NCBI GenBank assembly: GCA_037893245.1
Contig: JBAIAA010000258.1
Coordinates: 496,001-560,000 of the forward strand
From: Crossaster papposus
Taxonomy: Eukaryota; Echinodermata; Asteroidea; Velatida; Solasteridae
Length of the DNA stretch: 64,000 nucleotides
Reading direction: 5' to 3'
Numbering within the stretch: position 1 is the stretch's first letter; every line of letters begins with the position of its first letter. The translations under genes and the position numbers were made by a program. Shown here piece after piece: positions 21,240-31,467 of the stretch. The notes under the pieces were generated by a model. The model was given only the letters and a program-made list of their open reading frames with translations, made no database searches and had not been told where the DNA came from.

Positions 21240-22277
21240 GTAGTGCTGACGAACCTAGGTCAGGGATTAATTAACGGTCTTTCAAGCAGGAAGGGGTGCG
21301 GGATTAGCAAAATCAGATATCAAGTCTGCATTTCGCCTCCTACCAATCGCACCACAAGATTCAACTTGTCAGACACTCCTAAGCAATTTCCAAACATTAT
21401 GTGGGAATTGAAGAGTTCCCAATGCTACGAAAAAACGAAAGTCCCGCCCCAGGTTCTTGCATATTTGGGGCTAGAATTAATGGTGAATTAGTGACAAGTG
21501 AGGGTTCCCTTTGACAAAGTTGACGCACTATGTAGTCAAATTCGGGCAATGCTTGCAAAACCTAAAGCAAAGTTGGTCCAAATTCAATTCCTTGTTGGTT
21601 CCCTCAATTTCGTGTGCAGGGCTGTGTTGCCAGGTCGGGCTGTTTTTAGGCGGCTTATTTCTTTGACATAGGGGCAAATCAACGATGGCACAGAGTGCGT
21701 ATAACAAATGGGGCAAAGCTTGACCTATTGATGTGGTTAACATTTTTGCGAGAGTACAATGGAGTAACCCCAATTTTGAACCAAGAATGGGATTCGTACG
21801 AAACACTCACTTTTTTTACAGATGCTGCGGCTTCTGTTTTGTACTTGGTTTTGGAGCATATTTTAAGGGTCATATTTTAATATTGCTGCAGGGTCATGGC
21901 AGCAATGGAGAGAGTCTACCCCATTCATTGCTGCCCCCCCCCCCCTAGAACTACATGTATACCCAATAATTGCGACTGTCCTTGCATGGAGTCCTCCTTT
22001 GGCCAATAGCAAAGTAAAGTGTTAGTCTGATAACAATGCAGTGTTACACATTATTAACGGTCAGCCTTCGCTTTGTCCTAAAGCCATGCACTTGATTCAT
22101 TTGCTTATTGTGGAGTGTTTGAAATCCCATATAATTTTTAAGGCAGTTCACATCCCCGGTTTAGAGAATGACAAAACTGATGCATTATCTCGTTTTCAGA
22201 TGCCACGCTGCTTTGCCTTAGCCCCCCAGGCCGAGCGAGAGATGACTCCGCTTCCAACTCTTCCCACAGTATGGTAG
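21240..22277 (+). pseudogene. DIRS-type reverse transcriptase / RNase H
   Basis: Broken frames read as the end of a DIRS reverse transcriptase (YLGLELMVN near 21470; LVGSLNFVCRAVLPGRAVFRRL near 21595-21655) and RNase H (LDLLMWLTFL, LTFFTDAAAS near 21810, SDNNAVLHIING near 22030, VHIPGLENDKTDALSRFQ near 22150-22200). The last motif, with ADALSR-type ending, closes the RNase H domain in this group. Several stops and at least four frame changes make it inactive. Retroelement role: cDNA synthesis and template removal. Confidence 0.75.
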
Positions 22278-22309
22278 AGTATGAAATGCGTAGGTTGCTA
22301 TAGCTAGCC

Positions 22310-23130
22310 TTTGCACGAAATACACAGAAGGCATACACATCAGGGTGGAATGCTTTTTGTGTTTTTCGTCAATCCACAACCGGTAGTCGGGTTGTTAACC
22401 CTTAACGCACAGGTGAGTTCATAGCGTGGCTTTCCATACAGCATTATTCTCCAGGAACGATTGCAACATATGTGGCTGGGGTCAGCTGTCGGTACCCAAC
22501 GGACACTTACATGGTAACAAAAGTACTGGAAGGTTGTAGGCGTAGTGTTTCAGGTCAAGACCGCCGGTCCCCTATATCGCTGGCGTTACTTTCACGACAG
22601 TTCTGCCGGAGGTTTGTTTGTCGCAACATGAGGTGACACTTTTTCGCTCCGCTATGCTTCTTGCATTTTTTGTTTTTTGCGGGTTTGTGTGTTTGCAGCA
22701 AATTCCCGGGCCAATATGCAGCAGGCAGTTTTGCATAGGTCCGGGTCGATAACATTGTCTTTGCGCCAGACAAAAAACAATCAGCGCGGCCCCCCTTATG
22801 GGGCGATGTAACCCTCTGCCCATTGTCAGCGCTACTTAAATATATTTACAGTCGCCCTCGTACACAGGGCCCACTTTTTTGTCACAATGATAGTCAACCT
22901 CTTACCCCGCTACCAGTTTAATAGAGTGTTGCAAACAGCCTTGTCATGCTGTGGGGTCTGAAACGCGCATTATAGATCGCACTCATTTCGTATGGGAGCT
23001 GCTTCCACTGATTATGCATTGGGCATTCGTTTCGCAGATATACAGGCGACTCAAGTTAGTACGAAAACGAATGCAACAAAATTCCGGTTATTACGAACAT
23101 TATCCTTGGTTCCGGCAAAACTGTGCACGT
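22310..23130 (+). pseudogene. Tyrosine recombinase of DIRS-like element
   Basis: The N-terminal SAM-like domain is visible at 22310-22560 (RRAYTSGWNAF; FIAWL; SPGTIATYVAG; VTKVLEGCRRSVSGQD). The catalytic part follows in shifting frames: VRVDNIVFAPDKK (~22740), VTLCPLSALLKY (~22805), GPLFCHND (~22868) and a box-II-type SHSFRMGAAS read across 22975-23015 with frame errors. DIRS elements use this enzyme in place of a DDE integrase. Broken by stops; not functional. Confidence 0.7.
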
Positions 23131-23779
23131 GTCTATGGGTAAATATTCGCTTATAAAGAACATGGTTTGTACGAAATTCCTGTTACAACGAGAATTCTCG
23201 ATAACCCCAGAAATTAATTTAAAAAAAAAAAAATTAAAAAAAAAAAAAATGGTTATCGATCCATTTATAACGAAAGCTTAAAAATCCAAGGCTTTTCATT
23301 CAGATTGAAATAGTAAGCAGTATCAGCGATTGATGTTTGTCATGTCAGTTAATTCATCTTGCTGATGAAAAACCTATTTAAAGGGATAGTGCTAATTGCT
23401 TGGACAGGCATGGTCGGTAATTGTTTTATTATTAACACACCTACATGTAACATTTTGCTTCTCATATAACAACAAACAACACATTACGTGTAAATTTGTC
23501 TTCATGTTGCAAGGGTGTATTTTGGTCTCGTACGTACGGGGTCTATACAAAGTGAACAATGGGTTAGAAACCATTGGGTCGAATAATACGAAATTCAGAT
23601 ATAATGAACACTTCGTCGAGGTCCCGCGGAGTTCGTTATAACGGGAGTCGACTGTACAGCGTATGGGCCGATGGCGCTCAGCAGCACTAGCCAGTTACCT
23701 TCGTCCCTTCCCCGTACTCAATTGCAATGTGGTTTAAGCAAATATTTGCATTTGTTTTTGTTGTGTTAGGTGTTACCCC

Positions 23780-24300
23780 GCTAGAGCAAGGGTGTGCATG
23801 GATTGTGGGAGACTCCCTGGTTGGATGGGCGGCGTTCTGTATAGATGTCCCGACTTCAGAAAGGGCGAAGTGGAGCCTGCATGCATCAATTGCAAGATAG
23901 GTTGGACAACTTAGGTGAAGTGCGCATTATTTTAATGCATATTGGGACCAAGGATTTAGTGCAGCTAGACTTTCTTGCGTTCAGGCAGACACTAGCTATC
24001 ATGCTGGCGGAATGCAGGGGGAGGTTTCCAAATACCAGGCTTGTTTGGTCAGGTATTTTGCCCCGCCTATGCTACTATGACGCAAACTCGCAAAAATCAA
24101 TGGAGCATGTACGGTGGGCAACGAACCGTTGGGCGCGGTCCTGATGCCGTAAGTGAGGAATCAGTGTGCTTGAGCACCCACAATTTACTTGGTCAACTGC
24201 TAACCTATTCCGGATGGATGGGGTACACCTCTCTGCGGTAGGCAATGCGATCTTTCGGTATAATTTGCGCCGCTGCATTCTGTCCCTGATTTAAGTCCCC
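23780..24300 (+). pseudogene. SGNH-hydrolase-like domain downstream of DIRS-like pol
   Basis: Block I is WIVGDSLVGWAA (~23798-23835) and a block III-like ILMHIGTKDLVQLD occurs near 23925-23970; a block V-like DGVHLSAVGN can be read across 24215-24250 with a frame change. SGNH/GDSL-type domains follow the recombinase in some DIRS-like elements. At least two frameshifts separate the blocks. Enzymatic activity is not expected here. Confidence 0.6.
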
Positions 24301-25307
24301 CTTTGGGTTTTTGGTTCTCTTTTTCTTCTGTGGATCGCGCTTCTCGCGATTGGCAATTTTTGGTGCCCCAGAAGAGGCCGAGCTCCATAATTCTGGTTTT
24401 GAGGAAAATTGTGGTCAATCGATACGTTTTAGATTGAATAAACAAATTTGATCAGTTAACAACAATTATTGGGCCCTGTGATGTGCCACACGGACGGTCT
24501 GATCCAGTTTAATAACCAGTGTGGAGATCAAACTTTTATTTAAGAATCTATAGCCTAGGATGTTCCACTCGGGCTATAACCAGTACATTTTGCTATTTGA
24601 TTGTTGCATGATTAACCCGCAAATGAGCAGGTTAAGCAAATGCTCAAAATTGAGCACCTCTGATATTTTCCACAACGGCCGTTGGTGATTTGGATAGTGG
24701 CCATTGGGTATCACTAGTTGCATTGTGGTCTTGCAAGGGTATCACAATCCTTTTCTTGAGTGTTTTTATTTCTCCATGTGTGGAGTGGTGGTCATGGGTA
24801 TCACCTAATGTTAATGTTTGGACTATTGGTATGTGTTTTAGTACTCGTTATCCGGTTTGCCCGTAATCTTTGGTATTCCGGTTGAAGAACGTTGATTAAA
24901 ATTGAAGCTGTGGCAAGTGACACAAAACAAAAAATCTGTCTCTGGTACTTACTTTTGGAGTTTGAGTATAATACATAAATATGTTTATTTTCCAACAAGC
25001 TATATAAGCACACAACGAAACCATGTTTAAGGGTAATTCGTTCACCGCACTAAATAGTATGTTTTAGTTTTAGTCATATATAGTGCCACAATTCGGTAAA
25101 TTTCGTCAAATAAGCGTCTAATACTTAATCAAAGCAACGTTTGGTTTCGCGCGAACTTGAGTGCTGGTCTAAATATTGTTCAATCTTGTTGTCTAATTAC
25201 GCACCCCCCCCCCAAAAAAAAATACTCTTGCGTCATGCAATTTCAACAAAATAACCATCCAAGTTATTATCCGCTCGAATAGCATTCAAATTCGAAGGGA
25301 GAATTGA
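24301..25307. other. Spacer without recognised gene
   Basis: AT-rich sequence with homopolymer runs (C9/A9 near 25206). Nothing that I can call as coding or as a defined repeat. Confidence 0.4.
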
Positions 25308-25897
25308 TGCTATTCTGAAACTGAGTGCTTGCCTATTGCATTAAAATGAGGCCTACGAGTTCATTACCAAATTAGCCAGAAATAGATCGACTCTGTGCGT
25401 TATAGGACGGAGCCAGAGGGCAATGTGTTGTATCGCCTGAACAAACAAGGGTAAACATCCTGTGCGTTCATCGTGGCTGAAAAGCAAAACAAAGAACACC
25501 TTTACACTTTAAATAGTCCCGGGTCAGATTTGATCCGGATAAGAATGACTCTTCGTTGGCTTCTTTTAGGGGTCATTTGACCCGGAAAGGTGTCATTCTA
25601 ACCGAGAAAAGTGCCAGGCCTATGTGGTACTCTGATCCGGATCAAATCTGGCCCGGGACTTTTTAAAGTGTATTTAAGAGGTGTTCTTTGTTTTGTTTCC
25701 CAGCCAAGATGAACACACATGATGTTTACCCTTGTTAACTTTGTACAGGCGATACAAAACATTGCCCTCCGGCTCCTTCCTAACGCGCATAGTCTACAGC
25801 GGTTATTCTGGATAGTTTGGTAATGAATTTTAGTTAAAACCTAATTTTAATGCAATGTGCTACATGTGTATTAGTACTTAGTTTTAGAATATCATGT
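25308..25897. repeat. ~590 bp imperfect foldback palindrome (first)
   Basis: Left arm from ATGCTATTCTGAAACTGAGT (25305) through GGACGGAGCCAGAGGGCAATG to CCCGGGTCAGATTTGATCCGG; right arm is the inverse (CCGGATCAAATCTGGCCCGGG ... CATTGCCCTCCGGCTCC ... CTTAGTTTTAGAATATCAT). The centre is near 25600. Arms of roughly 240-290 bp. Non-coding. Confidence 0.8.
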
Positions 25898-26252
25898 ATT
25901 TAGCCAAATTAGGTAGGGCGACATCCAAGCAACTCCAATTGCATACAAACTATAATGTGCCATTGAGTAGGCTCAATGCGCACTACAGTCGCCACCACGC
26001 TTTCCTTGAACATGTTAGTGACAGCGTTGATGTTATCGGTGTTATCATTGAACTCCTGGAACAAAAGCAAAGATTATACGTTTTATTATTTTTTTCTAAG
26101 CGGGACAATACTGGAAGGGGGGGAGGTAATTCCCAGAAATTATAGGTTATTTTAAAACATTTTTAATTCAAATTCAACAAATCTCATATTTAATTTCGTC
26201 ACAGAAAAATATTTCACACGCTTTAACCGAATCAATGCAGTCATTTATTAAA

Positions 26253-26864
26253 AGGTAACTGAAATTCAAAACTTTAATATGGCGAAATATACGCTTTAAT
26301 AACGCTGAATACTTAACAACTGCAAACACTTCTTATTTGTTTAGGTTTGCTCATTAATCGTGACCCGAAAATGAAAAGCAATATGCGCCGTGCCCCGCCC
26401 ATAAAAGATGACGTCACGGTAAGAATATAGCGTGGCTATACCAGGCTAAGCCTAGCCTTGAATACAAGGCTGCACTGAATCCGCAACGTGGGATCATCGT
26501 TTGTCATAACACCAAACGTGTACATAGCCCGCAATGTATTATTATAGAAAACCAGCTGAGTATGTATAATAATGCATTGCGGGCTATGTACACGTTTAGT
26601 GTTGTGGCAAACGATGATCCTACGTTGCGGATACAGCATAGCCTTGTATTCAAGGCTAGGCTTAGCCTGGTACAGCCACGCTCTATTCTTACCGTGACGT
26701 CATCTTTTATGGGCGGGGCACGGCGCATATTGGTTTTTTATTTAGGGTCACGATTAATGAACGAACATAAACAAATATTAAATGTTTGCAGTTGTTAAGT
26801 ATTTAGCATTATTAAAACGTATATTTTTCCATATTAAAGTTTTGAATTTCAAGTACCCTTTAAT
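26253..26864. repeat. ~610 bp foldback palindrome with CRE and GC-box (second)
   Basis: Arms of ~300 bp: left 26253-26550, right 26565-26864, centre near GAAAACCAGCTGAG. Each arm holds TGACGTCA next to a GGGCGGGGC-type box, CACGATTAAT and GGATCATCGTTTG. The central loop and right arm recur in the tandem copy at 27635-28009. Confidence 0.85.
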
Positions 26865-27433
26865 CAATGTTAACGTTTGGTCACCCTTTGTAAACACCAA
26901 ATCAAAATCGTCTAAGCAACAGCTTAGACGAATTTAATATGTAATGACGAATATTGGGGTGATCTAATTTTGGAGTGACCTAAATTCAATGGTAAATTAC
27001 TAAATTGATTTGGTGAATTAAAAGCGTGTGAATTTGTTCCTTGGACGAAATGGAATGGGATAGTTCGTGAATTTAAATAAAATTTAAATACAATTTCACA
27101 TGTTGGTCACTCTATTTAAACATTGTCTCGGGAATATTTGTCGTTATAAATTGAATTTATCTAAGCTGTTGCACAAAAGGCAGCATTCATAGATTGAATT
27201 TGTCTAAAATTTCAAACTTAATGTTAACTGAATTAGTCTGATGTGTGCTCGACTCATTCATACACTAGACTAATTTAGTTAGCATAACGTTTGGAATTAA
27301 TTGATATAAGACGAATTTTGTTGGCAGCCTCCCAAATGGTTAGAGGGTGCTACTCACGGCATTCTGGTGTTAATGACTTCCGACTAGCGCCCTCAAACAA
27401 AGATACTGACAATTCGGGAGACCGAAAATATAG

Positions 27434-27505
27434 GGCAAAATAGCTAAGTTGGTAGATCGCCGGTCCGGTATTCCGGAGGTCGCAGGTTCGAGTCCCGCCT
27501 TGCCA
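27434..27505 (+). tRNA. tRNA-like module / SINE head, copy 1 (probable pseudo-tRNA)
   Basis: 72 nt with an A-box-like TAGCTAAGTTGGTAGATC and a perfect B box GGTTCGAGTCC. Partial acceptor pairing (GGCAA with TTGCC), a CCGG anticodon stem and a T-stem with one mismatch. The poor D-stem and missing acceptor pairs argue for a tRNA-derived SINE or pseudogene. Confidence 0.45.
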
Positions 27506-28578
27506 ATTTCTTTTGTTCACTTTGAAGTAAACATTCTTGGTAGTTTTTCCCCATTGGTCAAACTTTATAAAGGCGGGAACTGTTGTGAGGTACGCCAATG
27601 TCTTCATTTTCAGATAGAAATAAAAGGCAGAATTGGGATCATCGTTTGTCATAACACCAAACGTGTACATAGCCCGCAATGTATTATTATAGAAAACCAG
27701 CTGAGTATGTATAATAATGCATTGCGGGCTATGTACACGTTTAGTGTTGTGGCAAACGATGATCCTACGTTGCGGATACAGCATAGCCTTGTATTCAAGG
27801 CTAGGCTTAGCCTGGTACAGCCACGCTCTATTCTTACCGTGACGTCATCTTTTATGGGCGGGGCACGGCGCATATTGGTTTTTTATTTAGGGTCACGATT
27901 AATGAACGAACATAAACAAATATTAAATGTTTGCAGTTGTTAAGTATTTAGCATTATTAAAACGTATATTTTTCCATATTAAAGTTTTGAATTTCAAGTA
28001 CCCTTTAATCAATGTTAACGTTTGGTCACCCTTTGTAAACACCAAATCAAAATCGTCTAAGCAACAGCTTAGACGAATTTAATATGTAATGACGAATATT
28101 GGGGTGATCTAATTTTGGAGTGACCTAAATTCAATGGTAAATTACTAAATTGATTTGGTGAATTAAAAGCGTGTGAATTTGTTCCTTGGACGAAATGGAA
28201 TGGGATAGTTCGTGAATTTAAATAAAATTTAAATACAATTTCACATGTTGGTCACTCTATTTAAACATTGTCTCGGGAATATTTGTCGTTATAAATTGAA
28301 TTTATCTAAGCTGTTGCACAAAAGGCAGCATTCATAGATTGAATTTGTCTAAAATTTCAAACTTAATGTTAACTGAATTAGTCTGATGTGTGCTCGACTC
28401 ATTCATACACTAGACTAATTTAGTTAGCATAACGTTTGGAATTAATTGATATAAGACGAATTTTGTTGGCAGCCTCCCAAATGGTTAGAGGGTGCTACTC
28501 ACGGCATTCTGGTGTTAATGACTTCCGACTAGCGCCCTCAAACAAAGATACTGACAATTCGGGAGACCGAAAATATAG

Positions 28579-28650
28579 GGCAAAATAGCTAAGTTGGTAG
28601 ATCGCCGGTCCGGTATTCCGGAGGTCGCAGGTTCGAGTCCCGCCTTGCCA
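28579..28650 (+). tRNA. tRNA-like module / SINE head, copy 2 (probable pseudo-tRNA)
   Basis: Same 72 nt module as 27434-27505, in the second unit of the 1145 bp tandem duplication. Confidence 0.45.
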
Positions 28651-28815
28651 ATTTCTTTTGTTCACTTTGAAGTAAACATTCTTGGTAGTTTTTCCCCATT
28701 GGTCAAACTTTATAAAGGCGGGAACTGTTGTGAGGTACGCCAATGTCTTCATTTTCAGATAGAAATAAAAGGCAGAATTTTGCGGATCGAGGCAGCAAAA
28801 GGGAAACAATATTAC

Positions 28816-28987
28816 CACGACGTTTCCGTTTGCATCGTTTACGTGTTCAAGTGCAGATGTGGCATCTGTCTGATAGGCCACCTTGTACTTCTTTACGTAT
28901 CCAGCGTAGGGCGCATTGCCTTTTGTGATGACACCAAATACCACTGTACTTTCTATCAGGTTCATCTGGATCCAGGGCTCATCTTCA
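28816..28987 (-). CDS. Discoidin (F5/8 type C) domain exon
   Basis: Minus-strand open stretch EDEPWIQMNLIESTVVFGVI ... YVKKYKVAYQTD ... VNDANGNVV matches the core of the F5/8C fold: the W-I-Q-x-x-L strand, the GVITKG turn and the YKVAY strand. It is bounded by an AG acceptor (28988-28989 on plus) and a GT donor (28814-28815 on plus), as one internal exon of 172 nt. Such domains bind glycans or phospholipids in secreted or membrane proteins. No neighbouring exon of the same domain is seen, so this is a stranded host exon within the inserted DNA. Confidence 0.7.
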
Positions 28988-28989
28988 CT

Positions 28990-29927
28990 GTGCACCGAGA
29001 GTGGATGGAGATAAGAACAATGACGTCAACACGCTCCGCAATCAAACCGACGTTGACCAGGAGAGAAATTTGCAAAACATTAGAACGATTAAACTATACC
29101 GAAGCCTCTTCAAGACTTTTGATCTTTCAAGTTTTAATACACTTGATATTAATGTTACCGGTATTTCTTTTTTAGGTTTACTGTCAGTGCTAGTTTGACT
29201 TTCGTCTGTGAAAAAGAAAATAATTTCATTTTCTATTTTTTTTAGGACGAAATGTGCCAGAGTTGGAGAATTTAAATGATTTTTTAAATTTTATAAATAG
29301 CTGCGACAACGTATACTACAGCAATGAAATGGCACTAAAATAGGTTAGTAAAACAGAAATGTGGGTGTATCTGTATGTCATGCGTATGCGGTACGGGGGT
29401 CTCTGAAATCTCAAAATTGTGTGCTACATCATGGGCGACTCTTTTGGTTACAGGTGTTAATAATCGGCTGTTAAGTACAGTTCCCTATGATACCTACTCA
29501 TTTGACATCCATATGCCGCCAAGGTTGAGTCGTCCCATGCAGGCACTAAAATTGTCACGAAAACTACTGGACGCACTGATCTGATCATCGGTGATTGTCC
29601 CACTCTCCATTCCAAGAGGCTCTGAACTCAGACACACAGCTGTTGCGGTCAAAAGAGAAAAATAAAACCATATCGGTGTATAAATGTAAATTCGCCCCCT
29701 CCCCCCTCCCCCAACCCCCTTTAGCCTAACGGACTCAAAAATGGGCTTCTAAATTTGTGGAGCCCATTTGGGCTTCCTCCCCACCCCACCCCTCACACCG
29801 ACCTATCCTACCCTACCCTACATCTGCGCACGCAACGGAAAGCGTGAGTATCATGGCAACATGTACTTGGGTCTGAAACGTAGTCATAATGCTGTAGTTT
29901 GTCCAACAAAAGAATAGTAGCTTTTTC
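28990..29927. other. Non-coding with pyrimidine-rich tracts
   Basis: AT-rich to 29620, then C-rich tracts (CCCCCTCCCCCCTCCCCC near 29696) and ACCCT repeats near 29800-29820. No gene supported. Confidence 0.4.
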
Positions 29928-30326
29928 TTAAATTGTATTAGATAACATCTTACTTATCGCTGGACTCGCAGTGGCCGCCGGGCTCGCCGTGGTCGCCGGG
30001 CTCGCCGTGGTCGCCGGGCTCGCCGTGGTCGCCGGGCTCGCCGTGGTCGCCGGGCTCGCCGTGGTCGCCGGGCTCGCCGTGGTCGCCGGGCTCGCCGTGG
30101 TCGCCGGGCTCGCCGTGGTCGCTGGCCTTGCCGTGGTCGCCGGGATCGCCGTGGTCGCCGGACTCGCCGTGGTCGCCGGGCTCGCCGTGGTCGCTGGCCT
30201 TGCCGTGGTCGTTCGTCTACAGTTTAAGTTATCTGTGTGCGGTGGGAACCAACGGGGTGGGTTACCAGAGTATGGGCTGTACTCCGGTCCGATGAAAGAG
30301 ACGTTGTGGCATGATGATGCCAGCAC
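29928..30326 (-). CDS. Mucin-like Thr/Ser/Pro repeat exon over an 18 bp minisatellite
   Basis: The minus strand reads a unique N-terminal part (SFIGPEYSPYSGNPPRWFPP) followed by about 14 repeats of TTASPA with a few TTAIPA/TTARPA variants, then a stop near 29928. The DNA is an 18 bp minisatellite (unit GCTCGCCGTGGTCGCCGG on plus, about 29960-30215) whose length is a multiple of three. The plus strand is also open (LAVVAG repeats), but the minus frame has a plausible unique region and mucin-like composition. It could be an extracellular exon of the same host gene as the discoidin exon; that link is inferred. Confidence 0.45.
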   Translation of the reverse strand: MLASSCHNVSFIGPEYSPYSGNPPRWFPPHTDNLNCRRTTTARPATTASPATTASPATTAIPATTARPATTASPATTASPATTASPATTASPATTASPATTASPATTASPATTASPAATASPAISKMLSNTI

Positions 30327-30533
30327 TTACGTATGCAAAGAAATATGTAAAGAAATATAACAAAAACATCATCAAAATTATCCTAGGCTACTGGTATCAA
30401 TAATCGAGAGGAGTAATGCTTCTAGCGATTGGTTGGCAAGGTATCCACACCCAGAGTTGAAAGATGTGTAATAGCATTGCAGCGTGGGCGGTGGCAGCTT
30501 TTTCGGTGTTTTTACTTCTTCCTTAAAAAAAAA

Positions 30534-30597
30534 AATGGCCGCCAATATGATTGTTACTGGATAAATTATGTGGTAACAAGCATTATTGGCGGCCATT
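30534..30597. repeat. Short foldback hairpin
   Basis: ATGGCCGCCAATA and TATTGGCGGCCAT form a 13 bp stem, with an inner GTTAC/GTAAC pair. Confidence 0.7.
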
Positions 30598-30721
30598 AAA
30601 CAAAAACACAAACGATGATAACAATAGAAAAACTGCCACTCTTGCATTGCTATCACATAATTTCCAACGAGGGGCGCATACTTTCCCAAAAATCAACATG
30701 ACCATTATTCTCATATTTTGA

Positions 30722-31467
30722 ATTAATACCAGTCTTCTCAGATGAATAATACAATTTTGTTGATTAAACATTTACCTTAATATTTTTAATGCCACATTTA
30801 AAGGTAGTATACACCATTGGTCATTACATGAATTGTCATGAATGAGTAGATTTTTTTTTTTTTTTTTTTATAGTAAATATCGTTTAACTGAGCTGTCCAA
30901 AGTTTTACTATCATGGATGCCGAGAAAAGTACGAAAACCAGCGGTTTGTTTCAACCGGCGTCGAGCAGTTATTCTTATGTTATCTTTGTTTTTTCGCGAT
31001 CGACGTCCGGCGATCGCGAATTTTTTATTATAAAATTATATTTTGCGGGATAATTACAGGTTATCTAGCGCAATCATTTTGCTGGATGTCTAGAATCAAC
31101 ATTTACTTTCAAATGAGTAAGATATTTCTTAATAATTCGGTAGTGAATATTTTTGATATCTGCAAATGGTGTATCCTACCTTTAATAAAACAAATATTTA
31201 AAGTGAGGCTATAGAATGCAAAAATAGTTATGGACTTCAACGAAAATGAACGTTATTGTCAAACACTTTATCAACATTAGGATAAACTGCTTTTGTAATT
31301 TTGACTACATTTAATCATAATTTATTAAGTACCACAACTATGGTATTTAGGATGAACTGATATAGACGTGCAGAGAAAGATGTTAAAGATAAATATGATT
31401 TATTACCCAATGCAACAGGACAGCTGTAAGAACTCATATTCGACAAGGTAACGGATTTGTTTACGTA
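30722..31467. repeat. Interspersed AT-rich repeat, copy 2, with nested MITE
   Basis: Homologous to 17960-18340 on both sides of a MITE at 30802-31181. The last ~65 bp extend to the TIR element at 31468. Non-coding. Confidence 0.7.
30802..31181. mobile_element. 380 bp MITE with TTAA target duplication, copy 1
   Basis: Ends AGGTAGTATACACCATTGG and AATGGTGTATCCTACCT are inverted repeats, flanked by TTAA on both sides (30798-30801, 31182-31185). Same family, opposite orientation, as 44748-45126. TTAA targets are typical of piggyBac-type transposition. Confidence 0.85.

Larger units (their letters stand above)
20690..24300 (+). mobile_element. DIRS-like tyrosine-recombinase retroelement, degenerate
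   Basis: Order on the plus strand: Gln/Ser/Pro-rich leader (20690-21170), RT-RNase H (21240-22277), tyrosine recombinase (about 22310-23130) and an SGNH-hydrolase-like segment (23790-24290). This order is what DIRS-type elements of invertebrates and fish show. Many stops and shifts are present. Together with 18914-20160 it covers about 5.4 kb. Terminal repeats were not identified. Confidence 0.75.
26490..28779 (+). repeat. Tandem duplication, 2 x 1145 bp
   Basis: 26490-27634 and 27635-28779 are almost identical at an offset of 1145 bp. Each unit starts at GGATCATCGTTTG, includes the palindrome centre and right arm, AT-rich DNA and a tRNA-like module, and ends in AAAAGGCAGAATT. The second unit abuts the discoidin exon at its right edge. 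Confidence 0.92.

Noticed and set aside
29971-30360. Plus-strand LAVVAG repeat protein
   Set aside because: It is the antisense of the mucin-like minus frame over a minisatellite; it has no unique region typical of a protein and looks like a hydrophobic artefact.
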